In this document: positions 19,487 to 31,878 of the stretch, one piece after another | Layout of the letters: every line of letters starts with the position of its first letter | How positions within the stretch are numbered: the stretch's first letter is position 1 | From: Lunularia cruciata | Lineage: Eukaryota; Streptophyta; Marchantiopsida; Lunulariales; Lunulariaceae | DNA length: 64,000 nucleotides | Reading direction: 5' to 3' | NCBI GenBank assembly: GCA_948567375.1 | Contig: OX419762.1 | Coordinates: forward strand, 53,363,034-53,427,033 | Notes under the pieces: model-generated | What the model was told of the DNA's origin: nothing | The model's database searches: none | Seen by the model: the letters and a program-made list of their open reading frames with translations, nothing else | Made by a program: the position numbers and the translations under genes

Positions 19487-20539
19487 TATTTTCCCCCATC
19501 GCTAGTTGGTGATGTCCTCGGCACCATTGAAGCTTCAAACTCCTAGATGGCTATTTGTGCATTCTGGAGGTGAGAAAGAGGTTCCTATGTGGCATTCATG
19601 AAGGGGATACCTTTTCCAAAGGACCTTGTACCCCATATGTTGGCGGCGTCCTTGTTGGATGTGGCAACGTGCAAGGATATGATCAACTTTGTACTCCTCA
19701 TGATCATTGATAGGGATACGGGGAGGAGAAGGTTGGACTCAAGAGGAGGAAGAAGAGGGGTTAGGAACAAAAGGTTTCAACTTGGAAACATGAAAGACAA
19801 GGTGGATGCGCATATGACAAGGCAAGGCAAGTCGATAAGCAACAAGAGAAACAATTTAGGTGACATCAAAAGGTCATATCCAATTAAAGGCAAGTTTACA
19901 AACTTGGGTATCAAGTGTGGGGGGTAGATTACTAGAGGATAGCATAACTTTATCACCGATTTCAAAGGTGAGATCACGACGATGGTGGTCCGCATATTGT
20001 TTTTGACGATTCTGAGCTACAAGGAGGTGAGATTTGGCTTGTTGGAGAGATTCAAATATGGTGGTCAAGAAGGTTGAAGTATGAGGAACTTGAGACGGAA
20101 GAGGAGCAAGAAGAGAATTTGGGACAAGTGGATCTTGGCCAAAATTAAGAAAGAAAGGAGAGAATCCAGTGCTTGCTTGTTTAGAATTGTTGTATGCAAA
20201 CTCCGTAGCTACAAGATATTGATCCCAATTGGTATGGTGAATGTTGACAAAGGCACAAAGCATATCTTTCAAGGTGCGATTTGCACATTTAGTTTGTCCA
20301 TCAGTTTGAGGATGATAGGCCGTGGACAAAGCAAGCTTGGTGCCAAGTATCTGGAAGAACGCTTGCCAAAACTTTCTGAGGAAACAAGGATCACAATTAG
20401 AGATGAGTACACGTGGCATCCGATGATGTTTGAATACACTATTGAAGTAGAGTTGCGTCAAGGTTGGAGCATCCATAGTATTAACCGTTGGTGCTAAATG
20501 AATTTTCTTACTAAGCTTATCCACAAACACCACAATTGC
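19487..20539 (-). pseudogene. R-b integrase core and chromodomain (cut by R-c)
   Basis: Read leftward: VVFVDKLSKKIHLAPTVNTM, VLISNCDPCFLRKFWQAF (second Asp), TAYHPQTDGQTKCANRTLKD and EFAYNNSKQASTGFSPFF, running to the chromodomain near 19560-19800. Relative to R-a the second motif shows N for D before C. The N-terminal integrase part continues at 28118-28600 beyond R-c. Confidence 0.8.
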
Positions 20540-20964
20540 TATAAAAGACTGAATCTGAGGAGAGAAATAGGAGAATAGAAACTCACATTGGGACCCTTGA
20601 ATGAGGAAAAACTCCGAATGCCTAGCATGAGCTTTGGCTTTGATATTTATAGGTAGCATACAAGGCCCTTGAGAAGCTTCTCAAGAAGCTTCCTTGAGCC
20701 ACTTTCTTAGAGTGCAAGCCAAGTTAACTAGGGAGCTTCTTGAGAAGCTTCCTTCTAGAAGCGGCCTACTTGGCATGCAAGCTAAGCTAGTTAGAAGTTT
20801 CTAGAAGCTTCCTTCTAGAAGCTACCTGCTTGGGACGCAAGTTAACTAGTTGGGAAGGTTCCCAAGAAGCTTCCTAGATGCTTTTGGAATATTCTAGGCT
20901 AATTTAGCTTATTCTCTACTTTGTTAGCCTTACTAGCTACATCGCTAAACTCCATATTGTTACA
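20540..20964 (-). repeat. R-c 3' LTR
   Basis: On the + strand it starts TATAAAAGACTG (TGTAAAAG with one change) and ends CCATATTGTTACA, followed by the polypurine-tract complement TATTCTCCCACC. It carries GAAGTTTCTAGAAGCTTC, a four-unit heat shock element. Confidence 0.87.
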
Positions 20965-22430
20965 TATTCTCCCACCGCCAGTTGATGATGTCCTCATTGC
21001 CATTGAAGCTTCAAACTCCTAGATGGCCGTTTGTGCATTCTGGAGGTGAGAAAGAGGTTCCCATGTGGCATCATGAAGAGGATACACTTTCCAAAGGACC
21101 TTGTACTCCATATGTTGGCGGCATCCTTGTTGGATGTGGTGACGTGCAAGGATACGATCAACTTTGTACTCCTCATGATCATTGATAGGGATAGGGGGAG
21201 GAGGAGGTTGGACTTGAGAGGAGAAAGAAGAGGGTTTATGAAAAAAGGGTTTCAACTTAGAAAAATGAAAGACAGGATGGATGCGCATATGAGGAGGCAA
21301 AGCAAGTCAATAAGCAACAAGAGAAACAATTTGAGTGACATCAAAGGTCATTTCCAATCAGAGGCAAGTTTACAAACTTGGGTATAAAGTGGGAGGGGTA
21401 GATTACTAGAGGATAACATAACTTTATCACCAACTTCAAAGGTGAGATCACAACGATGATGGTGATGATGGTCTACATATTTTTTTTGACGATTCTGAGC
21501 AACAAGGAGGTGAGATTTGGCTTGTTGGAGAGATTTGGAGATGATGGTCAAGAAGGTTAAAGTATGGGGGACTTGAGGCAAAGGAGGAGCAAGAAGAGAA
21601 TCTGGGACAAGCAGATCTTGGCCAAAACTGAGAAAGATAGGAGAGAATCCAATACTTGCCTGTTTAGAATTATTGTATGCAAACTTCACAACTGCAAGAT
21701 ATTGATCCCAATTGGTATGGTGAATGTTGACGAAGGCACGAAGCATATCTTTCAAGGTGCGATTTGCACGTTCAGTTTTTCCATCAGTTTGAGGATGATA
21801 GGCTATGGACAAAGCAAGCTTGGTGCAAAGTATCTGGAAGAGTGTTTGCTAAAACTTTTTGGTGAAGTGAGGATCACGATTGGAGATGAGTACACATGGC
21901 ATCCCATAATATTTGAAGACATTATCAAAGTAGAGTTGCGCCAAGGTTGGAGCATCCATAATATCAACCATTGGTGCTAAATGGATTTGCTTACTAAGCT
22001 TATCCACAAACACCACAATTGCTGCGTGACCTTGCTGACCTTGTGTCTTGGGTAAGGAGGTGATGAGATCTAAGCTTACATGTTCCCAATGGGTAGTTGG
22101 AATGGGAAGTGGTTGAAGGAGTTCACTTGGCTTTTGGTTACTGGCCTTGTGACGTTGACAACTCTCACACGATCAAAGAAAGTCCCGAACATCTTGTGTG
22201 ATGTTGGGCCACCACCATTGACGTTGGAGGGTGCACAAGGTCTTGCACACTCCCATGTGGCTAGCTATTTGTAAATCATGGGCTTCTTGAAGGCACACAA
22301 GTTGAAGATCACCTTTGGCTGGAACATCGATCTGGTCCGCATAGAATAGAAGGCCTTCCTTGAAGGAGAAGGTGTTGTACTCCTTGTTGCATGTTGTCAA
22401 ATGACCATGTACCATTTGGAAGAAGGGATC
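20965..22430 (-). pseudogene. R-c integrase with chromodomain
   Basis: Zinc-binding part near 22173-22415: LQEAHDLQIASHMGVCKTLC. Core at 21348-22080 with AYHPQTDGKTERANRTLKDM. A GPY-like segment (DKVMLSSSNLPLPLYTQVC) precedes the chromodomain at 21019-21300: HEEYKVDRILARHHIQQGC and YKVLWKVYPLHDATWEPLSH. The chromodomain is the best preserved of the three R copies. Confidence 0.83.
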
Positions 22431-23790
22431 TTGTTGTAGAGCTAATCAAGACTCATTATGGACCTTAAGGCCAATTGACACCGTCATAATTGCCACCGTT
22501 ATGAGAGAAAGAGCCTTCAAATCAGGTCATTATGATAGAGCATCAGGGATGATGTGGAACCAACCTGGTTTGTACTCAAGTTTGATGTCAGACAATTGGA
22601 GTTGCTCTTCCTATCAATGATGTCAACTCTTCATGTGCTCCAAGTGTAGGGTCTATAATAATGGCTTGTGGTCAGTTTGCATGATCATTTGTTTCCCCAA
22701 GAGATAATGCCTCCATACCTTGGTGGCATATACCATTGCAAGTTGTTCATGATCTTAAGCAAAGTAATTTCTTTCAGCTGTATTTAGTTGGCAAGACACA
22801 AAGACAATGGGATGTAGTACATCTGGGAATTCTTGTTGCATCACATCTCCAATTGCAAAGTTAGAAGCATCAAAATCAACCACACAAGGTAGTTGAGGAT
22901 CATATGGTTGAAGAATGGGTCTTGAAGACACCGTATGCTTTAAATTTTGGAATGCTTCTTCATGCTTGGTGGTCCACTAGAAGCTCAAGTTCTTTCCTAA
23001 GAGGTCAGTCAATGGTCAGCCACATGAGCATAATAGTGGATGGACCGTGGGTAAAAACTTTTTAATCCATTGAATGCTTGTACTTTTGTAGCATCTTTTG
23101 GAGTAGGCCAATCAATAATGGCCTTGATGTTCTCTTCTTTGGTCTTGATCCCCTCTAATGAGATCTTATGACCCAAGAAGGTAACCTCCTTCTGCCAAAA
23201 GGCACACTTTGACTTCTTACAGTAAAATTTCCATTGCCGTAGTCATCTTAGGACTTCTTGCACATGATTCATGTGTTTTGCCTTTGTCTTGCTATAGATT
23301 AAGATATCATCCAAGAACACTACCATGGACCAATCCAATAGTCCATCCAACACCCAATGCATCTGATCCATGAAGACTACTAGAGCATTAGTGAGTCCAA
23401 AAGGTAGAACTCTCCACTCAAAATGCCCATACCTTGGTGCAAAAGGCAATCTTTTGCACATCCTCTCTTTCAATAGGAATTTGCCAATAGTTGCTACAAA
23501 GATCCAACTTGGAAAAGAAGCGTGCTCCACTTAGTTGATCAAGCAAGTCATCAATCCGAGGCAAGGAATATGCATTCTTCATGGTTTGCTTATTGAGCTC
23601 ATGATAATGAATACAAAAACAAAGTCCTCCATCCTTCTTTGAAACAAATAGTACCGGTGCTCCCCAAAAGGAGGTACTATGTCATATGAAGTCCTTCTCC
23701 AACAACTTTGTAAGTGTTGTTTGTAACTCCTCCAACTCCTTTGGTGAGAGCCGATAGATCGGTCTACTCACTGGAGTACTCCTTGGCAAT
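22431..23790 (-). pseudogene. R-c RT and RNase H remnant
   Basis: RT is visible at 23243-23740: [37 protein letters not shown] and MVVFLDDILIYSK (FLDD catalytic loop). RNase H lies to the left (about 22500-22960) with several stops. The order matches R-a. Confidence 0.78.
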
Positions 23791-23879
23791 AACTTGATCT
23801 TGAAGGGCATACCTCAATCGAAGGGTGATCCCTTTGGCAAATCATCCAAAAACACATCCACAAATTCCTTAGCCATCCG

Positions 23880-24180
23880 ATCATCAACTACCATTGCTTG
23901 ATGAGGCTCTTGGCCCTCCGCAGATTGTTCTTGTGCAATCGGCTTGATGCAAACCGTGAATACAGACTTATCTTCCTCCAAAGCTTGCTCTATGGCTGCT
24001 TTACTAACAAAATTCTCTTCAAAGGACTCATCTCTCTTCCAAGCGTACTCCTTGGTTGCCTTCTTGGAAACTTCCCATCTTGGGACTCATCTCCCTTCCA
24101 AGTTTGCTTTATGGCTACCTTCTCAACAAACTTCCCATCATGGGATTGACTATTCTTAGGTGTCTTACTCAGAGGTGCCA
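23880..24180 (-). repeat. R-c protease-RT spacer with 20-aa repeats
   Basis: Repeated blocks containing CAAGCTTGCTCTATGGCTG-like words encode the same charged spacer as 13855-14047 (translated ESQDGKF, AAIEQAL and variants). Frames are shifted between units. Confidence 0.65.
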
Positions 24181-24199
24181 CACAACCTAATTGGAAATT

Positions 24200-24600
24200 C
24201 TTACCTTGGTGTTGTACTTGAATTTGGCGTCGGGTCGAATCAAATTGAACCTTATGATGTTCAAGCCCAGGTAGACCCTAGAATGATATCATTGTGTAGA
24301 GGTGCCATTACAAACCTCATTCACTCCAAATACTCCTTCCCAATCTTGAAGGTAATAGGATGGGATGTGCAGAATGTATAACCCTTTCTACCATCCGCCA
24401 TCATCAAACTACTTCCAATCATTGGCTTGATAGGAATACCCAATTCCTTTGCTACTTGCATAGAACATGCAATTCTTTGAACTTCTAGAATCAACCAAAA
24501 TCCTACAACCCCGATCAGATATTGTACCTTGCAAGTGAAGTAAACTTGCATAGGTCGAGCCTTCAATCCCATTGGAACTAATCAAGCTCCCAGTAGGCAA
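24200..24600 (-). pseudogene. R-c protease remnant
   Basis: Two overlapping frames give RILVDSRSSKNCMFYASSKG and ELGIPIKPMIGSSLMMADGR, homologous to R-a 13437-13790. D-S-R replaces the D-S-G of active retropepsins, as in the other R copies. Confidence 0.7.
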
Positions 24601-24604
24601 CTGA

Positions 24605-25767
24605 AAATCTCCTACTGGGATTCCTTGTTTCCTTGATCATTCCGCTCCACAACCTCCACATGGGCAACTTGTCGAGGTTGTCCATTCTTGAGTGGACATT
24701 CAGCAATGCAATGCCTCAATTGGTGACAATAAAAACAACCACCATTTTGTTGCAATTTCTCTCTATTTGCCATGCCAAGTGGTCTACGTTGAATGGCATC
24801 AATCTCCATTGGTATTGGCTCCTTCACTTGTGTGTAGTGTATTGGTAGGCTCTATGGAGGTCGAGGTCAAGACCAAGTTGTTGCCACCAAGGAATCAAAA
24901 TGTTAGGCAAACCGCATGGCTTCTTCCAAGTGTTGTGGCTCTTGCATGGTTTCCTCTAATTTGGTTCTTGCCTTCAAGCTCCTCATAAATCGATTTAGAG
25001 CTTCCCATATATTTGGAATTTGCATGATGGTGCTGTGGAATTGAGTGATGTAACTTCTTACGGAGCCAATCTGTTTCAACTTTGCCAACTTATCTAGTGC
25101 AGCTTGTGTGACATTTATAGCTTGGAATTGACTAATTATTGCGCTCTTGAATTCTACCCATGTCAAGATTGGTGTAACAATTTTTTGTTCAGCTTGCTCT
25201 ACCTGGAATCTCCACCATAGCTTTGCTACTCCATCCAATTCGCTAGAAGCCAAGAGAATCTGTTTTTGCTCGTCTTGTAGATTGGTAGCTTCAAAATAAT
25301 ATTCACAATCAAACACAAAATTCTCCACTCCACTTAGAAGATTCTTGCCTTCAAACACCTTGGGTTTAGGGAATCTGATCCGATATTATCCTTCTCAAAT
25401 TGGTACTCTCTCCACCTGCTCTTGTCGTCAAAGATCTCGTTCATCCAACAATTGAGTAAGGTGCTTGATTTACTGCTGCATAGCAAGGATAACATCGGGT
25501 ATTGCCTCCATGGTTGCTACTCTATCACACCACTCCCAATCTATCTCATTTATAAACACATAGAAACAACAAGTCCATTGTTCTCCATAAGTTGCAATCG
25601 GAAGCACCAAGAGTTCCTTAGATATGGTGATCATATGCAAAAAATCTTATCCAAAGTGCGAGGTGATGAATTGTGTGAAACAATGCTTGGGTAGTACTTG
25701 AACACAAAAATCCCAATGGTTTGATGGAAGTGGATTTGGTGGTCCATAAATTCCATCCATCCCATTC
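24605..25767 (-). pseudogene. gag: R-c gag with CCHC knuckle
   Basis: A 151-codon open stretch at 24903-25358 is the best Gag capsid of the R family: MFEGKNLLSGVENFVFDCEY, LASSELDGVAKLWWRFQVEQ and LDKLAKLKQIGSVRSYITQF. The knuckle CFYCHQLRHCIAEC follows near 24690-24750. T-2 lies just outside the gag start. Confidence 0.8.
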
Positions 25768-27670
25768 TGTGGTACCCACATTTTTCTTTTTGGACGAGTT
25801 TTGAAGAAGAAATGCCTTGCTGAAACCAAATTGAAACCAAATGGAGAAGAAATGAGTGCAAACTTGTGTTTTGATCAGACCCGATGGAGTCTACTTTGTG
25901 TAAGAGGAAGAAGGACTCGGACTGGATCAAATCCAAAGAAGCTTACTTCGTGTCAGAGGAGGGAAAAACTTGGATCAGACGTTGAAGGAGGGCAAACCCG
26001 AAGAAGAAATAGAAGTTGCAGGTCAGGATTCTTGCCGGCGCTATATCTGAGTGAAGACAAGTCCAAATCAAGCGAACTATATTTCATTGGAAGCGTCTCG
26101 GCCAGAGCTTTCTATTGCCACCAAAATCGCAATGTTTGGAGGTCTGTAGAAGAAGTAACAAGCATTTGAAGTTTTTGGAGTAGATGTACTTTGGGTCTAA
26201 GTGTCTTTGGGTCAATGTGACTTTGGACTTCAGACTTTGTACTTCGGACTTAGAGTTTACATGACTTTGGGCCATGAGACTTTTCCTCAAGAAAAATATG
26301 ATTCAACTCGAGGAAGTTGGACCTCGGAGTGCAGTGAAGGTGACTTCGAGAGTTTTGCAAGAGGGATTTGAGGAAGTTAGAGTAGAGAAAGAAGATAGTT
26401 AGGATACCCATGACTTCAATTTTAAGGTTGAAGATGTAATAGAAATTGAAGGAGAAGTAGCAGTAGTGAATAAACCCAAAGTGCAGGATCAGACTATAAG
26501 TGTCTTCGGGTCAGTAACATGAGTGATTAGAGGAAAGTGTGTTACAAATTGAAGGTGTAGATAGTGTATTCATGTTTTTAATTACAACTCTTGATAATGA
26601 CACAATAGAATTAGTAAAGGAATTGATAGTAGTTAAACTCAAAGTAAGAGAGATAGGAGTGCAGGTGTCTTTGGATTTGACATTTGACACTTTAGAGAAG
26701 AGTGGGTTGGGAGATAGAGATTTAGAAGGTTTAATTATGCAGATCAGGAAAGAGAATTGTTGGATCTGGTAGAAGAATTAGAAGTTGTGAAACTCGAGGA
26801 AAGAATATTAGGAAGTAAAGTTACTTCGGGTTTGGGTTTGAAAGCCGAGGAAGAAGTAGACATCGGATCGGATTAGTAACAAATTTGAGATTTGAAGAGG
26901 CAAATATGAAGAGGTGCATTGTCATTTTGGATTTGCAAGTTAGAAGAGTTGTTGTAGAACGATATAGTTGTTAGAACTGTCGATTGATTCACTATTTAAG
27001 AGTGGCATTTGCAATCAATTGTTGTTCAGTGCTCATAATTTTTGAGAATAGATAAAGCAAAGTGTTGTGAAGTAGTGCTCGTTGCTTGAGCTTGATTCCA
27101 AGTATCAACTTTGTGTCTATGTTTGTGAGTGTTTGGAGAAATTTGAAGTGCAAGTCAGAGTGCTTGTTGGATGTTGGATTCCATAGCCTTGATCTTCATT
27201 CAGTGTGTTTGATCTTGAGTGAAGTGCAACCAAAGCAATGCCTTGACAGATCTGAGAGGAATTGAAGTGTTGGTAGTATTCTACATTTGTGAGTGCAGTG
27301 CGAAGTTGATGTGAAGCAATTTCAATCGAGGAAGTTGTGCCTTTAGTAGAAGGGTGGAACACAATTCTGAGTCAAAGTTGTTTTGCAGTGAAGTGCCATT
27401 TTTGGGAGAGCCTGAATCATCACAATCAAGATTGTTTGGAAAGATTTGATGGAGTTGTGATTAAGGAGTATGAATTTGTGACAAGATTGCGAATTAGTGC
27501 TTGTTACTCTCTTCTGGGTGTAGTTTCTACTTAAGAGATTAAAGATGCAACCAAGAAGAACTACATGTTACTATTTGACTTTGTATTTGACCAATTCTGA
27601 CTCGTATCTCTACGGGAACGAACTTTACTTACCCAATTACCGCAAAAGTGATATTTGCCGGGTTGTCACA
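25768..27670 (+). mobile_element. T-2: short T unit in the R-c leader
   Basis: Begins TGTGGTACCCACATTTTTC and ends GGGTTGTCACA, with a perfect 5-bp duplication CATTC (25763-25767 and 27671-27675). It is 1.9 kb, about half of T-1. The 5' ~770 bp is largely different, the N-terminal ORF region is missing, and only the ORF end (about 26540-26876: VSLDLTFDTLEKSGLGDRD) and the 3' non-coding part match T-1. The ORF is dead. Confidence 0.82.
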
Positions 27671-27677
27671 CATTCCT

Positions 27678-27690
27678 ACTCTGATACCAA
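27678..27690 (-). other. R-c primer-binding site (tRNA-Met type)
   Basis: On the - strand TGGTATCAGAGTA follows the 5' LTR directly; it matches TGGTATCAGAGC at 11 of 12 positions. Confidence 0.8.
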
Positions 27691-28117
27691 TGTAAAAGAC
27701 CAAATCCGAGGAGAGAAATAAGAGAATTGAAACTCACATAAGGACCCTTGAATAAGAGAAAACTCCAAATGCCTAGCATGAGCTTTGGCTTTGGTATTTA
27801 TAGGTAGCATACAAGGCTCTTGACAAGCTTTTCAAGAAGCTTCCTTGAGCCACTTTCATAGAGTGCAAGCCAAGTTAACTAGGAAGCTTCTCAAGAAGCT
27901 TCCTTCTAGAAGCCGTCTACTTGGCATGCAAGCTAAGCTAGTTAGAAGCTTTAGAAGCTTCCTTCTAGAAGCTACCTACTTGGAGTGTAAGTTAACTAGA
28001 AGCTACCTGCTTGGAGTGTAAGTTAACTAGATGCTTTTGGAATATTCTAGGCTAATTTAGCTTATTCCCTACTTTGTTAGCCTTACTAGCTACATCGCTA
28101 AACTCCATACTTTTACA
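27691..28117 (-). repeat. R-c 5' LTR
   Basis: On the + strand it starts TGTAAAAGACC and ends CTCCATACTTTTACA. It is the partner of 20540-20964, with a small duplication of the GAAGCTACCTACTTGGAGTG block near 27970-28025. Confidence 0.87.
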
Positions 28118-28600
28118 ATTATTGTGTGACCTTGTTGTGTCTTGGGCAAGGAGGTGATGAGATCTAAGCTCACATGTTCCCAACGAGTAGTTGGAATGAG
28201 AAGTGGCTAAAGGAGTCCACTCGGCTTCTGGTTACTAGCCTTGTTGCATTGATAACTCTCACACGATCGGACAAACTCCTGAACATCTTGCGTCATGTTG
28301 GGCCACCACCATTGGCATTGGAGGGTATCCAAGGTCTTGTTGATCCCCATGTGACTAGCTATTGGTAAATCATGGGCTTCTTGAAGACGCACAAGTTAGA
28401 GATCACCTTTGGCTGGAACATAGATCCGGTCTGTATGGAATAGAGGACCTTCCTTTAAGAAGAAGGTGTTGTACTCCTTGTCGCCTATTGTCAAATGACC
28501 ATGTACCATTTGGAAAAAGTGATCTTGTTGTAGAGCTGACCAAAACTTGTTATGGACCTTGGGGTCAATTAACACCGTTGTAATTGCCACCATGATGAGA
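28118..28600 (-). pseudogene. R-b integrase N-terminal part
   Basis: Continues the R-b integrase across R-c. RLQEAHDLPIASHMGINKTL and FVRSCESYQCNKASNQKP are the zinc-binding region; the second Cys of the C-x-x-C pair is Tyr. Further right lies the end of RNase H. Confidence 0.75.
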
Positions 28601-29575
28601 GGAAGAGACTTGAAATCAGGTCATCGTGATAGAGCATCAAGGATGACATGGAACTGACCTGGTTTGTACTCAAGTTTGATGTCAAACAATTGGAATTGCT
28701 CTTCCCATTGATGATGTTGACTCTTCATGTGTTCTAAGTGTAAGGTCTGCAACAATGGCTTATGATTAGTTTGCATGACCACTTGTTTCCCCAAGAGGTA
28801 ATGCCTCCATACCTTGGTGTCATATACCATTGCAAGTTGTTTGTGATCTCAAGCAGAGTAATTTCTTTTAGCTATATTTAGTCGGCAAGACACAAAGGCA
28901 ATGGGATGTAGTCCATCTAGGAATTCTTGTTGCAACACAGCTAGAAGTATCAAAATCAAAGTTAGAAGTATCAAAATCAACCACACAAGGTAGTTGAGGA
29001 TTATATGGTTGAAGAATGGGTCTTGAAGACACCATATGCTTTAACTTCAAGAATGCTTCTTCATGCTTGGTGATCCACTGGAAACTTGATTTCTTTCCCA
29101 AGAGGTCAGTCAATAGCGCAGCCACATGAGCATAATAATGGATGAACCGGTGGTAAAAACTGGCCAATCCATAGAATTCTCCACTCGGAATGCCCATACC
29201 TTCTGCAAAAGGTAATCTTTTGCACATCCTCTCTTTCAATAGGAATTTGCCAATAGCCGCTATGGAGATCCAGCTTGGAAAAGTAGCATGCTCCAGTTAG
29301 TTGATCAAGTAGGTCATCAATCCAAGGCAAAGGATATGCATTTTTTACGGTTTGCTTATTGAGTCCACGTAATCAATATAGAAATGAAGTCCTCCATCTT
29401 TCTTTGGAACAAATAGTACCAATGCTCCCCAAGAAGAGGTGCTATGTCATATGAAATCCTTCTCCAACAACTCTGTAAGTGTTGTTCGCAACTCCTCCAA
29501 CTCCTTTGGTGGGAACCAATAGATCGGTCTACTCACTGGAGTACTCCTTGGCAATAAATCAATCTTGAAGGGCAT
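28601..29575 (-). pseudogene. R-b RNase H and internally deleted RT
   Basis: RNase H: YDTKVWRHYLLGKQVVMQTN, a continuous 69-codon stretch at 28621-28830. RT is shortened: the N-terminal palm part ([20 protein letters not shown]) runs directly into the region after the catalytic loop (ASFYHRFIHYYAHVAALLTD). The FLDDILI loop is therefore missing. A small duplication of AGAAGTATCAAAATCAA occurs near 28940-28980. Confidence 0.78.
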
Positions 29576-29578
29576 ACC

Positions 29579-29935
29579 TCAATTGGAGGGTAATCCTTTT
29601 GGCAGATCATCCGGAAACACGTTTGCAAACTCTTGAACTATCCAATCAACCATTGCTTGATGAGGCTCTTGGCCCTCCTTGGATTGTTCTTGTGCAATTG
29701 GCTTGATCCACATTGTGAATACAGACTTATCTTCCTCCAAAGCTTGCTTTATTGCTGCTTTACTAACAAACTTCCTTTCCAAGGACTCATCTCTCTTCCA
29801 AGCTTGCTCCATGGTTGGCTTCTTGGCAACTTCCCATCTTGGGACTCATCTCACTTCCAAATTTTCTCTATGGCTATCTTCTTGACAAACTTCCATCTTG
29901 GGACTGACTATTCTTAGGTGTCTTACTTAGAGGTG
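29579..29935 (-). repeat. R-b protease-RT spacer with 20-aa repeats
   Basis: Encodes EQAWKRDESLERKFVSKAAI and KQALEEDKS, the repeated spacer, followed by the RT lead-in FANVFPDDLPKGLPSN. Confidence 0.7.
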
Positions 29936-29989
29936 CCAGATAACCTAATCTGAAATTCCTGCCTTGGTGTTGTACTTGAATTTGTCATC

Positions 29990-30345
29990 GGTCCAATCAA
30001 ATTAAACCTGATGACGTTTAAGCCAAGGTAGACCCAAAATGATATCATAGTGTAGAGGTGCCACTACAAACCTCATACACTCCAAATACTCCTTCCCAAT
30101 CTTGAAGGTAATAGGATGTGAGGTGCAGAATGCATAACCCTTTCTACCATCCGCCATCATCAAACTACTTCTTATCACTGGCTTGATAGGAATACCCAAT
30201 TCCTTTGCTTCTTGCATAGACATACAATTCTTTGAACTTCTAAAATCAACCAAAATCCTACAACCCTGATTAGATATTGTACCTTGCAAGTGAAACAAAC
30301 TTGCATAAGTTGAGCCTTCAATCCCATTGGAACTAATCAAGCTCC
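29990..30345 (-). pseudogene. R-b protease remnant
   Basis: A continuous 112-codon frame: ISSNGIEGSTYASLFHLQGT, RILVDFRSSKNCMSMQEAKE and YDIILGLPWLKRHQV. The active-site triad reads D-F-R instead of D-S-G. Confidence 0.75.
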
Positions 30346-31525
30346 TAGTAGGTTGCTCAAAATCTCCTAGGATTCCTTGTTTCCTTGATCATTCTGTTCC
30401 ACAATCTTCATCAGGGCAACTTGTCAAGGTTGCACATTCCTAAGTGGGCATTCAGCAATGTGATGTCCAAGTTGGCAACAATAAAAACAACCTCCATTTT
30501 CTTGCAATCTTTCTCTATCCATTGTATTAAGTGGTCTCCGTTGGATAGCATCAATCTCTATTGGTGTTAGTTCTTCCACCCGTGCATGGTGTACTAGTAG
30601 ACCTTGTGTAGGTCAAGGGCAAGACCAAGTTGTTGCAACCAAGGAATCAAAGTGCTCAGCCAATTGCATGGCTTCTTCTACATTTTGTGGTTCCTTCATG
30701 GTCACCTCCAATTTGGTTTGTGACTTCAATCTCCGCACAAATTGATCTAGAACTTCACCTTCTTGTATATCTAGAATTTGCATGATGATGTTTTGAAATT
30801 ATGTGATGTGGCTCCTTATTGAGCCAACTTGCTTCAACTTTGCCAATTTATCTCGTGAGGCGCAGGTGGCATTTATAGTTTGAAGTGACCCAATATTGCA
30901 TCCTCAAACTCTGCCTATGTCAAAATTGGTGCAACAATCTGTCATTTAGCTAGCTCCACTCAAAATCACCACCAAAGTTTTGCCACACCATCTAATTGGC
31001 TAGAGGCCAAGAGAATCTATTTTTGTTAATCTTGAAGATTGGTGACTTCAAAGTAACATTTGTAGTCAAACACAAAATTCTCCACTGTGCACGGGAGATT
31101 CTTGCCTTCAAACACCTTGGATTTTGGAAATTGAATGTGATCTTCTCCATCTCAAATTGGCACTCTCTCTATATGTTCTTGTTGTTAATGATCTGGTCCA
31201 TCCAGCAATCGAGTAAGGTGCTCAATTTGTTGCTGCATCGCAAGGATGACGTCCGGTATTGCCGCCATAACTATTACTCTATCCCACTACTCCCACTTTA
31301 TCTAATTAATTAACATATAGATGCAACATGTCCACCGTTCTCCATAAGTTACAATCGGAAGTATCAAGGGTTCCTTAGACACGTGATCATATCTAGAAAA
31401 TCTTGCCCAAAGCGCAAGGTGATGAATTGTGTGAAATGATGCTTGGATAATAATTGGACAGGAAAATCCCAATGGTTTGGCAGAAGTGGATTTGGTGGTC
31501 CATAAATTTCATCCATCCCATTCCT
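30346..31525 (-). pseudogene. gag: R-b gag remnant
   Basis: Decayed capsid homologous to R-c gag. The knuckle near 30450-30510 reads GCFYCCQLGHHIAECPLRN. The N-terminal word WMEFMDHQIHF-like sequence lies near 31490-31520, before the primer site TGGTATCAGAGCAGG (about 31524-31538 on the - strand). Confidence 0.72.
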
Positions 31526-31538
31526 GCTCTGATACCAA

Positions 31539-31878
31539 TGTAAAAGACCAAGACTAAGGAGAGAAATAAGAGAATGGAAATTCACATTGGGACACTTGAA
31601 TGAGGGAAAACTCCAAATGCCTAGCATGAGCTTCGGCTTTGGTATATATAAGTAGCATACAAGGCCCTTGAGAATCTTCTCAAGAAGCTTCCTTGAACCG
31701 CTTTCTTAGAGTGCAAGCCAAGTTAACTAGGAAGTTTCTCAAGAAGCAACCTTCTAGAAGCTGCCTACTTGGTGTGCAAGCTAAGCTAGTTAGAAGCTTC
31801 TAGAAGCTCCCTACTTGGAGCGCAAGTTAACTAGTCTGGAAGGTTCCCAAGAAGCTTCCTAGATGATTCTGGAATATT
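31539..31878 (-). repeat. R-b 5' LTR, left part (interrupted by D-young)
   Basis: Begins TGTAAAAGACCAAGACTAAGG and runs to GATTCTGGAATATT, where D-young interrupts it. The rest is 41820-41894 (TATTCTAGGCTAATATAGC to CTGTTACA). Other R LTRs read GGAATATTCTAGGC without a break at this point. Confidence 0.88.

Larger units (their letters stand above)
20540..28117 (-). mobile_element. R-c: near full-length - strand chromodomain gypsy element nested in R-b
   Basis: LTRs at 20540-20964 (3') and 27691-28117 (5'). Internal order, read leftward from 27690: primer site, gag (with T-2 inserted in the leader), protease, spacer, RT, RNase H, integrase and chromodomain. Flanks ATTGC (20535-20539) and ATTAT (28118-28122) are a 5-bp duplication with two transitions. 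The integrase frame of R-b resumes directly after it. Confidence 0.88.
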
